This document shows positions 47,798 to 58,741 of a DNA stretch of 64,000 nt, one piece after another. Position 1 is the stretch's first letter; the number at the start of each line of letters is the position of its first letter. The position numbers and the translations under genes are program-made. The stretch lies in the NCBI RefSeq assembly GCF_030272615.1, contig NC_081415.1, forward strand, positions 374,025,009 to 374,089,008, in the 5' to 3' direction. Below the pieces are notes generated by a model, which saw nothing but the letters and a program-made list of their open reading frames with translations, was not told the DNA's origin and ran no database searches. Source of the stretch: Cryptomeria japonica. Its lineage: Eukaryota > Streptophyta > Pinopsida > Cupressales > Cupressaceae.

Positions 47798-49700
47798 TGT
47801 TAATGCAAATATATCAATTGAGACTTGTGCAGACCTCTAATGAAACAATTCACACAGAAATCACCGAATTCAGACCAGAATTAGCAAGAGAAAGTACAAA
47901 AAACTTGACTTGAAGAAAACTGCTCTGTAACAGACTCGTTGAAATGATGCCAACATTCAAGTTGATGCAGACTCCAATACGACAAGTTGGCATTGAATTT
48001 TAGAAATTAATCCTGTATTGTTTGACCATCACCTCAGAATTGAATTCATAAATCAAATTCAGAAACAGGCTCCAACGGATCATAAATTCTCTGAGTATTT
48101 CCTCTATTTTGTTGTTTCGCTATTTCATGAAGCTTAAAACCTCCGCACTTTTGTTTCATAAAACAACAACAATCGTTGGATGTCGGGAACTTGCACTGCT
48201 TTTATTCCTTCTGATCTTTCTATGTTAATGACAGGCCCTACCTTCTTTTCGCCATTTCGTGAGCCTTAAATCTTTCACAATTTTCCTTCGTGAAGCAACG
48301 CCAGCCATTAGATCATGATCTACCTGCCCGGTCTTTATCTTCAGCAACAACCGTCAGTCATATTAACTAACTGCGTATCACCTTAAAGACTAACGGTTTT
48401 TGCTACTTCGTGAAGGTTAGACTGCAGGCATCTTCGGGCTGCAAAATAGTGCGAACCATTAGATCAATCTCGAGATGTATACTATTTAACATTCTCAAAC
48501 CCTCAAGTGTGGGCCCTTTAACTCGAAGACCACTTGCTTTATCTCATCACCGGTTAACAAACGCCACATGGCAGTCGGTCATTTTCTCATTAAGTTCCAT
48601 TGGGTTCCATTCTGAAACCGCCATGTGCTTTACTTTACTATTCCCCACATAACTGCCAGTTGAACCAAGGTGGGCCCTCAATTACCCTTCAGAGCCATGT
48701 GCACTTGACAGGTCACCATTACACTCCATGTAACAAACCATCTATCCTGCCATGTCATGCTTTCATGTTCGCCACCTCAGCAATTTGGTCTCAGTCTTTC
48801 TGTGGAATTTCTTCTTTGGTGAGCGATCTATAGGTCTCATCGAATAGGCACTTTCATTGAAACCTTCAGGCCCACCACAAACCACCACCTAAGCGCCATC
48901 AGACCTGCCACCCGTCTTTCACCATTTCGCGATCACTAATCTCCATTTGACTTGCGGCTGTGAAACTATGACAACCATTTGATCAAATCATACTTAATCG
49001 GTCTTTAACTTTATGACCTGCCTATTCTTTGGGACCACCACCTTTTTGCTACTTCGCAAAAGGTAAAACACTAGCATCTTTTGGCCATGAATCAACGCAA
49101 GCCGTTGATCTTTTCTAAACCAATAATCCTTTAACCAAAGAAAACGCTTGCCTCTGGGACTCACCAAGTCTTTCGCTATTTCACATAACTTATATCACGT
49201 GCATCTCGGGCTAGCGAATCAATGCGAGCTGTTGGATTTAAAGAAAGATGCAGACCTTTAATCTGACGATCGATCCTCTGGTCGGGCCCACCAAGCCTTT
49301 TCGTTGCTTTGCGAACATTAACTCGCCGACATCTCTGCCTAACGAAACAACGACAACCGCTGGATCAAAAATGAGTTGCATATTAATTAAGGAGCCTAAC
49401 AAATATTAGAACAAGACATAGGTGAAGGTATAAATTTTGAAAAAATTAAGCGACCGCCTAGGGAAAGAACTAAAGGGGGGACACTTTTCATGATAGACCG
49501 ACCCTTCTTTAAGTAGTAAAAGTAACTCAAAAATAGAATATAAGGGTTTTTTGCAAACATAGGAAGGGTTAAAACTCAAAAACCTTAAACCCTCTTCTGA
49601 CCCAAGACAATTAGAGGCAACAAGGCCATACTAGACACATTTTTTGTAGACTTCTAGCCAATTATGGAACAAGAATATCCAATTTTAAACAGTGATAACA
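47798..49700 (-). repeat. LTR of element G, adjoining aux copy M
   Basis: On the minus strand it runs from TGTTATCACTG to GCATTAACA, with matching TGTTA/TAACA ends. It begins after the hairpin block shared with element A, 144 bases after the end of integrase. The right start can be aligned with the LTR start of A and S (T.TT....CT..TTAAAATTG). It contains seven repeated modules. No second copy is in the window, so the left end is inferred from the terminal repeat alone. Confidence 0.6.
48115..49366 (-). repeat. Seven ~70-bp hairpin-containing modules in G's LTR
   Basis: Units at about 48115-48182, 48247-48316, 48397-48466, 48916-48987, 49043-49110, 49170-49236 and 49298-49366. On the plus strand each begins like TTTCGCTATTTCGCGAA (potential hairpin TTTCGC...GCGAAA) and continues with GCATCT.GGCT, then GAA.CAACG..A.CCGTTGGATC. 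The second half is recognisable in every unit. Spacing is irregular, so they are not a simple tandem array. Confidence 0.75.
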
Positions 49701-49719
49701 ACAGCCACGACTGGGGATG

Positions 49720-49737
49720 GTTGATTGCAAGATCAAC
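49720..49737 (-). promoter_or_regulatory. Hairpin before the 3' LTR of element G
   Basis: The minus strand reads GTTGATCTTGCAATCAAC then CATCCCCA, identical to the block before the LTR of element A (3143-3168). Confidence 0.6.
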
Positions 49738-49843
49738 ACAAGAATTCAAAAACTCTCTGGAGAATAGACCAAACACAAGCCCCAAAAACAACAACAAAAG
49801 CAAACCTAAATATGTACAGACTAAGACCTACTGTGCATGGACA

Positions 49844-50930
49844 TTAAGAGAAGTAATGTTTCAGGAATTGTCTATGCACTGGAAATTCCTGTACCTCATC
49901 ATTCATATTCTGCAAAAAATGAGTCCTTTCCATTAAGATTACAAACCATAGAGGGGCCTATCCATAGTGACTCAAATTTTTTGTGTTTTCCCTTATCTTG
50001 TCCTTTCGCATTCCATTGAAGAACCACATCACCAATCTGAAACTTTCTCAACGAGGTCCTTTTGTCAAATAGATATTTTGACTGCAATTGGATCTTCAAA
50101 TTCCTCTTGTGAGCCAAAGTTCTAATTTCTTCTATCTCCACCATTTGAATCATCCGGTCTTCCATAGGTTTAGATAACTTCATACCTTCAACTTGCAGGA
50201 AATTATACACTGGGAGAAGATTATTGTCTGGCACCCTAGATTGTATACCATAGACCAACTCATAAGGTGAGACACCAATTTCTCTCTTAACAATAACCCT
50301 ATCTGCCCAAAGGGATAATTTCAACTTCTGGTCCCAAGACCTTTTATTTTCCTCCAAGATTTTCTTAATAATGCTCAAGAGGCTCTTATTACTTGATTCA
50401 GCTTGCCCATTTCCCTAAGGATGATAAGGCGAAGAGTAAGACATAACTATTCCATGGCTGGTGCAAAATTCAACAAACTCTTCTGACCTAAAGCTCATGG
50501 CATTATCCATCACTAGTTTTACAGGGACTCCGAATCTGGTTATGACATTATCCATCAGGAAGTCAATAACAACCTTACTTGTGTCTCTCCTAGTGGGTAT
50601 AGCTTCAATCCATTTGGTAAAATAATCAGTAGCTAGTATAATCCATGTATGACCTCTTGCTAATTTCTCAATGATTTCTCCAATAAAATTAATGCCCCAT
50701 TGGACAAAAGGGGCTTCCACTGTGACTGGGTTGAGGGGTAAAGCTCCCTCAAACTTCAATTTTGATGAAAACTTCTATCATGGGTCACATCTCCGGACAT
50801 GCTCATGGGCATCTTTAAACAAAGTAGGCCAATAATATCCATCCTGAACTATCTTACCAGTAGTTGTCTTGGCAGAGTAATGACCTCCACACACTCCATC
50901 ATGTATTTCAGTTAACGCTCTCTTAGCCTA
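49844..50930 (-). pseudogene. Integrase of element G
   Basis: Integrase joins the cDNA to the host chromosome. From about 50905 the minus strand shows the N-terminal zinc region (H...GGH, then C at CDP); the second cysteine of the usual CxxC is lost to two adjacent stops near 50777. The catalytic core follows with D at LATDYFTKW, D at LVMDNAMSF and E at GNGQAESSNK, the D,D-35-E set. The frame is interrupted by a TAG near 50416 just before GNGQAE. A C-terminal basic domain with GDVVLQWNAKGQDKGKH follows. The protein ends near 49844 with FLKHYFS after a small frameshift at about 49905, an ending typical of plant gypsy integrases. No chromodomain is seen, which fits the Tat/Athila side of the family. 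Confidence 0.88.
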
Positions 50931-51107
50931 GGATTTATCCAAACACATTAGCAATGCCCCATCTTTATTCCACCAAAATAGATCACCCTGAATAAGGACA
51001 TATTTTTGTGACTTCAACTTCATAGTTCTTCTCTAGTTATGGGTCATTCCTTCTGAAAATGTTGCATCTCTTAAAAAATGTACTATTTCCGAGTACCAGG
51101 TTTGTGC

Positions 51108-51566
51108 CTAAATACTGGTGACTAGGATGTTCTCAATTTCAACATTATTCACTTCAACATCAAGAAGGTTTGATTCACCCATTAGCTTAGCAAGGCCTAA
51201 GCCTCTCACCAATTTAGTAATTTTGATCTCCAGATCAAACTCCTGAATCCTAGTTATCCATCTGCATCTTTTACCAGTGACTTTGGACTGAGACAAAATG
51301 TCTTTGATAGCCACATGTGGGACATAAGCAGTTACTTGTGCATTTACAAGATATGGCCTAAATTCTTTAACAACCTTAACCAAAGCATATGCTTGCTTCT
51401 CCATGATTTCATATTTTAATTCTGTAGCTTGCAAAGATTTGCTATAAAAAGCTATGGGATGTTCATATCCTTCACTATCCTTTTGTAAAAGAACTGCAGC
51501 CACTGTATGATATGAAGCAAAAGAGAACAGAGAGAAAGGCTTACTGTAGTCAAGGGACTTCAACAC
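51108..51566 (-). pseudogene. Degenerate gypsy RNase H of element G
   Basis: The domain after RT normally removes RNA from the hybrid. Its frame is clear (AAVLLQKDSEG, PIAFYSKSLQATELKYEIMEKQAYALV, then AIKDIL). However, the first catalytic Asp of the usual DAS motif is replaced (SFASYHT) and the Asp of the usual TDH motif is replaced by Pro (YVPHVA). The middle Glu region is kept. Catalysis is therefore unlikely, while the fold may remain as a tether. This fits the presence of a second, complete RNase H in the same polyprotein. It follows RT after a frameshift near 51670. Confidence 0.82.
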
Positions 51567-51569
51567 TGG

Positions 51570-52606
51570 TGCCTCCTGAATAGCCCTTTTGATTTAATCA
51601 AAAGCTTTTGAAGCTTCTTCATTCCAATAGAACTTTGTATCCTTCTTAAGCAATTTAACAATGGGCTTGACTCTGCAAAATTTGCAATAAATCTTCTAAC
51701 AAAATTTACTTTGCCCAAGAAAGATTGGATACCTTTAACATTCTTCAGTTCAGGAACATTGTTTATAGCCTCAATTCTTTTAGGGTCTATTCTTACCCCT
51801 TCTTTGGAGACAATATGCCCTAGCAGCTTCCCTTTGGTAACAACAAAATGACACTTTGTAGTATTTAAGGATACTCCAAATTCCAGAGCTTTATTAAAAA
51901 CCTGTTCTAAGTGTCCACAGTGGTCATCTGCCCTTTTGGAGAAGCATTTTAAATCATCTTGATATACTATGATGATAATATTGATGAATTCCTTAAAAGC
52001 TACATCCATTGCCCTCTGAAAAGTAGCTCCAACATTCTTCAAACCAAAAGGCATTTTGACATACATGTATTTTTCCCAAGGGGTGGTGAAAGCAGTTTTG
52101 AATTGTTCAGATTCTTTTACTAACACCTGGTTATACCCTGAGAACCCATCCATCATAGACAATAGGTCACAACCAGTTACTCTTTGCAACATTGCTTCCA
52201 TATTAGGAGAAGAGTAATTATCTTTCAAGGAAGCAACATTTAGGTTCCTAAAATCAACACAGAGTCTAATGTCCCCATTCTTCTTTCTAACCGGGACCAA
52301 ATTTGAGACCCATGATGAATTCCTTATAGGCTTAATAATTCCCCCTTCCCTTAACTTGGTCAATTCTTGCTACATTTTAGATTCCAACAGGGGGTTGATA
52401 GGTCTTTGTTTTTGTCTGAAAAGCTTAGTATCTGGAAGCAAAGGGACTTCATGCTGAAATAGATCTTGTCTATATGCCTTCAGATCTTCATAAGACCAAG
52501 CAAAGACATGCTTATATTTCTTTAATAAATTAATAAGATTTATTCTGACATGAGGAGGCAAATTTTTTCCAATATACACCAACTTAGGGGATGATATTGT
52601 CCCCAA
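51570..52606 (-). pseudogene. Reverse transcriptase of element G
   Basis: Copies the element RNA into DNA. Landmarks in order: RPINPLLESKM then a stop near 52370, LREGGIIKPIRNSSWVSNLVPVRKKNG, RLCVDFRNLN, LLSMMDGFSGYNQ, TAFTTPWEKYMYVKMPFGLKNVGATFQRAMD, the catalytic YQDD in IIIVYQDDLKCFSKR, HLEQVF, LGHIVSKEGVRIDPKRIEAI and FLGKVNFVRRFI. The three catalytic aspartates (one in the DGFSG motif, two in YQDD) are present. One stop near 52370 and a frameshift near 51670 inactivate it. The motif set is that of plant Ty3/gypsy. Confidence 0.93.
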
Positions 52607-52645
52607 GTTTACTTCCTCTAGTTCATCTAACTTAGTGGTTGATTG

Positions 52646-53307
52646 TTAGTGCAAATGACTATCACTGTAACTGAACATACCTTCTAGTTCTACCAACCCT
52701 TTAGGTATTTCATTAGTTTCTAATTGAACTAGGTCATTTCCAGAAGTAGTTTCTCTATTTTCAACCACTTCCACCAAGGCATTGCAATCATTTTTTTGTC
52801 CATCATAGTCATCAATGCGTTGTATAAACTTGAGAATATCTTCATCATCAGAAAACACTTGCCAATTATATACATTCTCAGGAATGGCAGGCGTAGCTTT
52901 TACCTCAACTATGGATATACCGGTTAGTGTTGCATCATCATTCTTTAATAGAACATTTGCTAAGAAATACGCCATGATATTCTTAGATCTTTCTATCCAA
53001 TTTATAGAGAATACACTAAAATTCTCAATCACATCCCATACTGCATGCTTGTATCTTTTCAATCTATCATTCTTAGATGCATATTTAGCTCTAACTTGAG
53101 AAACAACCAATTCTGAGTCTCCTAACACTTTTAACAATTGAATGCCATGCCTTTTTGCAACTTCAGGTCCCAATAACAAGGCCTCATATTCAACAGTGTT
53201 ATTTTTACACTAAAAGGCTAACAGAAAGGAATATTTGAAGGTTATACCTGAAGGGGACATAAAAAGAACTCCTGCTCCAGATCCTTCTTTAGAGAAAGCT
53301 CCATCAA
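52646..53307 (-). pseudogene. Second RNase H of element G, main part, upstream of RT
   Basis: A ribonuclease H of the archaeal-like type known from Tat-lineage gypsy elements. The minus strand shows the first Asp in FDGAFSKEGSGAG (53306-53268), Glu in VEYEALLLG after a stop near 53210, and Asp in LGDSELVVSQV. The fourth position is altered (NIMAYFLAN instead of the usual N..AD.LA). An acidic linker leads to RT. The domain begins on the far side of element C at about 61350, so C split it. In the well-known Ogre and Retand elements this domain follows the gypsy RNase H; here it precedes RT. Confidence 0.85.
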
Positions 53308-53312
53308 AGTAC
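53308..53312. repeat. Target site duplication of element C, left copy
   Basis: AGTAC, repeated at 61318-61322. Confidence 0.92.
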
Positions 53313-54488
53313 TGTTAGGCCCAATATGGAAAGCTAATGTACTGAGAGGGGAGGGGTGAATTAGTACTTCAAATCCTTTCTTCAACAATAACTTTACTGT
53401 TATGCATAAACCAAAAACTGTTGTAACATAACATAAAGCTAAAACAAATAAATAACAATCATACATGATTCACTCCATAACACACATATTTTGGTTACAT
53501 AGAAACTCTTGGTTAGAGAGAAAAACTACGGTGGGGATGGCACCCACAATTTCACTACTGCAATAATAAAGGTTGCTCGGTTAGAGCTACATGTTTAGCT
53601 ATTTCTGATAGCTTACCCTATTAGGAGTATCAAGATTATTAGATATACCTTGCTAAAGGATTTTACAACACTTATTCTAAATGCTGCACCTGGTTAAAGG
53701 CTTTACAATTTATAGACTTTGTTAGAGTCTTTAAAGTTTTCTCTTACAACTCAAAATATTACAATAAAATATTTACAAATATCTGCAACTTTACATCTGA
53801 AATGTTATAGTAGATTTTATGTGCTCAAAATGAGATTACCTTTCTTATAGCATACCTTGGTAACCCATAAAGTACCTCAGTAAACCTTTCTATTTACTCT
53901 GTTCCTTTACTGTTCTTTGAAATCCTTCTCGGTGACCTCTGTGTCTCTGACAGTCACAATACTCAGTGCTTTCCCATGATTTTTATTTTCACATATGTCT
54001 GTCTTCACACTCATACACACACTCACATTTGATCCTAATTCATGCTATATAAATAGATCTCTTATGTCAATGATTTGATTCATTGCTTCGATCTTACAAA
54101 CATGATTTATCGAATGAATAACCATACAAGATATTTCATTGGATAGATGACCTCAAAATCATACAAAATCTATAAGTGCAATTTCCAATGAGATAACGGT
54201 TCTTTGTTCCTCGATCTTGTAACACGTTTCCACACATGTGTCTAGGTTCAATGAATCTGGTAACATGTTTCACTCGGTGTATATCAACTCGGTGTATCAT
54301 TATTGCTGCTTGGTAGACATAGAGTGTTACTCGGTAGACAGCTCGGTGTATACTAGGCTTTGTGACTACTTTCTTCTATAACCGACTTCTCTGTGCTTAC
54401 CGACTGAATATTTCGGTAGTAGTAACTGACTAGAGTATATAGAATGACTTTGGATATAAAACTAATGGCAACTTAGTAAGTAGTAACA
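53313..54488 (-). repeat. 3' LTR of element C
   Basis: Pairs with 60157-61317. TATA-like box (plus strand TATATAAATA) at 54046-54055. Copies of the CTCGGTGTATA and CTCGGTAGACA motif lie at 54270-54360. Confidence 0.92.
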
Positions 54489-54505
54489 ATCTCCCCTTTT
54501 GGCAT
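54489..54505 (-). promoter_or_regulatory. Polypurine tract of element C
   Basis: Minus strand ATGCCAAAAGGGGAGAT before the LTR start TGTTACTACTTAC. Confidence 0.85.
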
Positions 54506-54849
54506 TAGTTGAGATGTTTGACAAAACTACTTTCAAAGTCATAACTCAAAAATCTATATACTTACAAAATTTTACCAAACAGATAGTATATACATTTGTC
54601 AATAAAATAGTATATTCAGATATACTCCCCTTATCAATATACTATACATAACTTTGATTTTGCATGCTCGGTGATCAATATCCTGTATTAACTGCTTGGT
54701 TCACTATCAAAATTAACTATGCATTGGATACTCTATCCTGCTCGGTATACTTCCCTTGTATACTACACTCCCCCTTTGATACTTTGAAACTATACTCACT
54801 CCCCCTTTTTGACAAACATCAAAACTTAGTTACCATTCGATGGAGGCAA
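54506..54849 (-). other. 3' untranslated region of element C
   Basis: No gene; equivalent to 5076-5484 in B, with the same ACTCCCC and GCTCGGTATACT blocks. Confidence 0.6.
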
Positions 54850-57800
54850 CTAGTCAAAAATGGATTTGTACCTTGTTTGTGCATCGGTAAGAGCGGCAGA
54901 GAGGACATCCTTGACACTATCCATGAGTGAATTCTGAGCTGTAATGTCAGCTAATAGTGAAATTAGTCCATCTAAGGTGCTTCCCTCTTGTTGAGTGGAT
55001 AGGGAGGTAGCTTTGTTGATTTTCTCTTGGATGGATGAAAGATGAGGAATGAATAATGTCTGAAGAGTCATTATATCCATCCTGATCTTGTGCTCTTCAT
55101 TCCTGAGTTCCAATTGTTGAGCCATGAGCTTTTGTAACTTTGTATAGAAATGCTGAATAGAGTTTGGCTCAGTGGTCAACTTATTTGAGAGATCGGTGAT
55201 CTCTTTCTCAATCACTTCTATTTTATTTTTGATATCTTTAATGAATAAAGAAAATGTACAGAGTTTCTGAAATAAATAAAGAATGTGCTTGAGTTGAGGG
55301 GACAACTCAATAATAGATTTGACTAGTTTTACTTTGCCAATATCAATAGCTTTCTATACCTCTTCAATCATTTTAGCAGTGATCTCTTTTTCCTTCAATT
55401 TTCTCAAATATCTAGATGCGTCTACTCCAGATGTCTTTATTTTAGTTAGGAGTTCATCTAGTTGAATATGGATGGCTGCATCTTTTGACACGGTAGCTTC
55501 AGGTAGCATATCTATTAATAGTGCTTTCACCTTCTGAAGTACTTTTCTTTTTCTTTTGAATAGCCATTTGCTTCTCCTGTTCTGCTTTGGCTTTGCATAG
55601 TTCACCGAATTTAATGAGTGCTTGCCCTTTTAGTTTGGATATGTCTACATTCGGCAACACTATTGGTTTTGACAAATCTAATTTGAAACTATGTTTTTTC
55701 ATCTTCTTTTCTTTACCTTTCACCAGTTGAACTAACACAATGGCTTCAGAGGCTTGATGACCCTCGGTAGGTTTCTCGGTAGAGGCAACACTTTTGTCAA
55801 TTTCTTGAACCTTTGATGTAGCCTTTGTTGAGTCCTTTGGTGCTTCTATGCTTGGGGTCTTGGTTGTAACATTTTCTGTGCTAGAAGGAGCTTGAGAGGT
55901 CTGTTCCCTGGTGGCCTGAGAAGTAGTTTCTCCTTCTATAGACTTGTGACCCTCTGTTCCTTATTCAGTATCTTGAGGGGCCTCAGTTGAAGTAGGCTGA
56001 GTGACCGGAGGATAGGGATGAACTTGTTCCAAAACTGACTCATTGGATACCAGTTTGGCATATGCATTTCCTTCTATCATTTCCTGTTCTTGTGCCTCGG
56101 TGTCCATGATATTCTCATCAACTTGTATAGTGTCAGCAGGGTCTTGTTCGGTGATATCAGGATCTTGCTCGGTGACATCAACTATTTCAACTTCAACTTG
56201 TTCACCAGCATTCTTGATTCAAAAGATTTCCTACCACTTTTCTTTGGTCTCATTCTCTACATCCAAGTAAAAGCCATTCATCAATTTCAAGGCTCTTTGC
56301 TTGACTAGGAAGTTTGTGTGGTAGTTTTTCAGATGTTCTTTGATCTCATCTATCAACATGTCTAGAAAGAGATGTACCAGACTTCTTTCTCTCATATGTT
56401 TCTCAAAGTCCATAGCATTCTTCCACCTGTTATCAATATGCAAATATAATTCATTTGGAAGAGATTTAGATACTTCCAATGGGACCAATCAGAATTTTAG
56501 AAGTGTGCAGATTACGGCTTCTTCTATTTGTCTCTTTTCATCATCAGATCTGGATTCCTACTTAACATATCTAAATGCTCCAAATCCACCATATTGCTTC
56601 AGATTAGCACAAAATTTATCAACACTGTGTACATCTACCTTTTTACTCTTGACAATCTGAAATTTGTTTTTGTCTTCAGATTCGGTGTCACTAGACTCTT
56701 TAGTCAGAATGAGTCTCCAAGTAGATTTATTTTAAGTTTTTGTTACCTTTGGTGCGGCAACATTCTTTGGTTTCTTACTCAGTGATGCTACAGATGATCT
56801 TGTGTTTGGGCACTTCACTAAAGGAGTCGGTGATACCTTTGATGTATCCTATTTCTTTCTTTTCAAAAATTTTCCTTTAGGCAACTTGGTGCTCAATGTA
56901 ATAGTTGCCTCATGGGCTTCAGATTCCTCCTCGGTGATTATTGGAGTGTCTTTGATAGGTGTGGAGGAAGAACCTTCTCCAAATTTCTCTGTTAATGCCT
57001 TGATCATTTTTGTTGCTTTCATTGTAGCCTTGGGTACTACAATGCTCATCTTTACTTTCTCTTTAACTTCTTCATAGGTTCCATACCTCAACTTAGTAGC
57101 ATGCCATGGTAATGTAAGTAAAGCATCTATTTGCTGTTGTGTGATGTCAAAATTAATCTCATAACCCATAGATGGAAATGATTGAGTTCTCGGTTCCATA
57201 TCATTAACATAGCAGTAGTCGATGTCTACTTCAAAGCATATGTCATCCTTGTATTTCTCCACTAACTGGGGTAGAATTATATACCTGTTATGCATCTTTT
57301 CTTGAAACTTGCTAAAGTAATCATCCATAATATCATTAAAGTTATCACCTAGCCATTTGATGAAGTCATTGATTTGATGGGTGATTGGTTGGTGTAGCTC
57401 CCAAACTACATTACCGACTGATGGAAAGAATTTCTCAAAATAGAAAAACATGCATACCAAAAGTGATCCAAACTTCAATGTGTTAGCCGAGTTGTTCTTG
57501 TTTGGCTTCCTTATGGTGTTTAGATTTTCAAATAGGTTTTTCAACAGTACTTCACAAAGATCAATTTTCATTCCCTTCTTCACAATTTTATATGCTAAAT
57601 CGACTACTGCACAGGGTACACCATTTTCCCTTGCCGATTGGAAGAAATAATAACCTATTACTCTAATGGCAAAATTCAGCTCTGCATCTATCACATTGTT
57701 CAATTTCAGTCCTGTACAATCAGATTCAACTCCAGTTAAAGTGATCAATTCCTTCTGTGATATCATCTTCTGAGCTCGAGCATAATCAAAAATAGGGTAA

Positions 57801-58210
57801 CCAGTGATCAAATGAATGATTTCCTTGGTGATTTTGAATGGTTGTTTCGCTAACCACATGAAATCATCATGAACTCTGCTCAGAACAAACTTGACCCATT
57901 GGGGTTTGAAGACACGGAGATAGGTTAGGGCTTCGGTTAATCCCTTGATTTTGATGTGTTCATACTTGCTATCCAATTTCCCATCAGTACACAACTCAAC
58001 ATATGTGTCCTTGATTTCAACATGACCTAGTTCCTCAACACGACACTTAGTGAAGAATCTGACATCTTCAACTAATAAAACTCTATTTGGAATGAGTAAA
58101 AATACAGTTTTATCATCCGGTTTAGATGCTACTTTGGGAGTTAGAGAGTATTTCAATGAGGGCTTTTCAATGTTCTCAACAACAATGGGCTTCTGGATCT
58201 TAGGTGCCAT
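54850..58210 (-). pseudogene. ORF2 of element C: large unknown protein, best copy
   Basis: Starts at MAPKIQ (ATG at 58210) and is open for 453 codons to a stop at 56849-56851, then continues in the same frame through further stops to about 55555, where a shift in an AAAAGAAAAAG run leads to the last frame, ending at 54850 (YKSIFD). Total about 1,120 codons. Residues 45-130 hold RFFTKC and LSRVHDDFMW, 124-138 FKITKEIIHLIT, 180-215 AIRVIGYYFFQSA, 245-270 LKFGSLLVCMFFYFEKFFPSVG, 312-340 PQLVEKYKDDICFEVD. A Thr/Glu/Pro-rich linker (about 570-800) and a Lys-rich helical tail follow. No signal peptide, no zinc motif, no catalytic triad. Stop TAG at 56233-56231 is shared with B. Function unknown. 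Confidence 0.8.
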
Positions 58211-58741
58211 TGCAAATTTTGGATCAAAAGATTCAGAGGGTTTGAAGACTTTTAAACGACAGATGCTTTCACTTAACAAATCTAAAAAAAATAATCACAC
58301 TGGTATTTCCCGGTAGCTAGCTCTTAAAAATGCTTGAGATTGATGTTTAAATACCTTAAATTTTGCTTCGTAGGAGGTTTGATCGCCTTTGAATCGCTTT
58401 GCTCTGCTTTCTTGAAAACTTGGTAAGTGTAAAATGACTGTGTAAAAATCTTTAATTACACAATATACCTTATCAGATCTATGTAGTTAGGTTAGAAACA
58501 TTAAATGCACCCGGTTCCACTTACTTTTTATGCTTTTACCAAGTAGCCAGTCTTCCTATATTTACTGACTAGACAGGCTTCCTGTATTTACCGACTTGAC
58601 AAGCTTCCTGAAGACTAGATAAAATTTCAAATTTCCTAATGCATCTTTAGCTATGCAGATTTTGGAATTAAGTACATAATAAAATAGGAACTGTTAAGAT
58701 TTAACCTTTGAAAGAATGTAGTCCCTTCATATCTTCATCGA
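58211..58741 (-). other. Spacer between ORF1 and ORF2 of element C
   Basis: No gene supported; contains the 26-bp tandem repeat at 58552-58611 also present in B. A reading frame does extend upstream of the ORF2 ATG to 58279, but without an ATG. Confidence 0.6.

Noticed and set aside
48115-49366. CRISPR-like array of repeats and spacers
   Set aside because: Units are degenerate, spacing is irregular and the context is a plant LTR; no cas genes.
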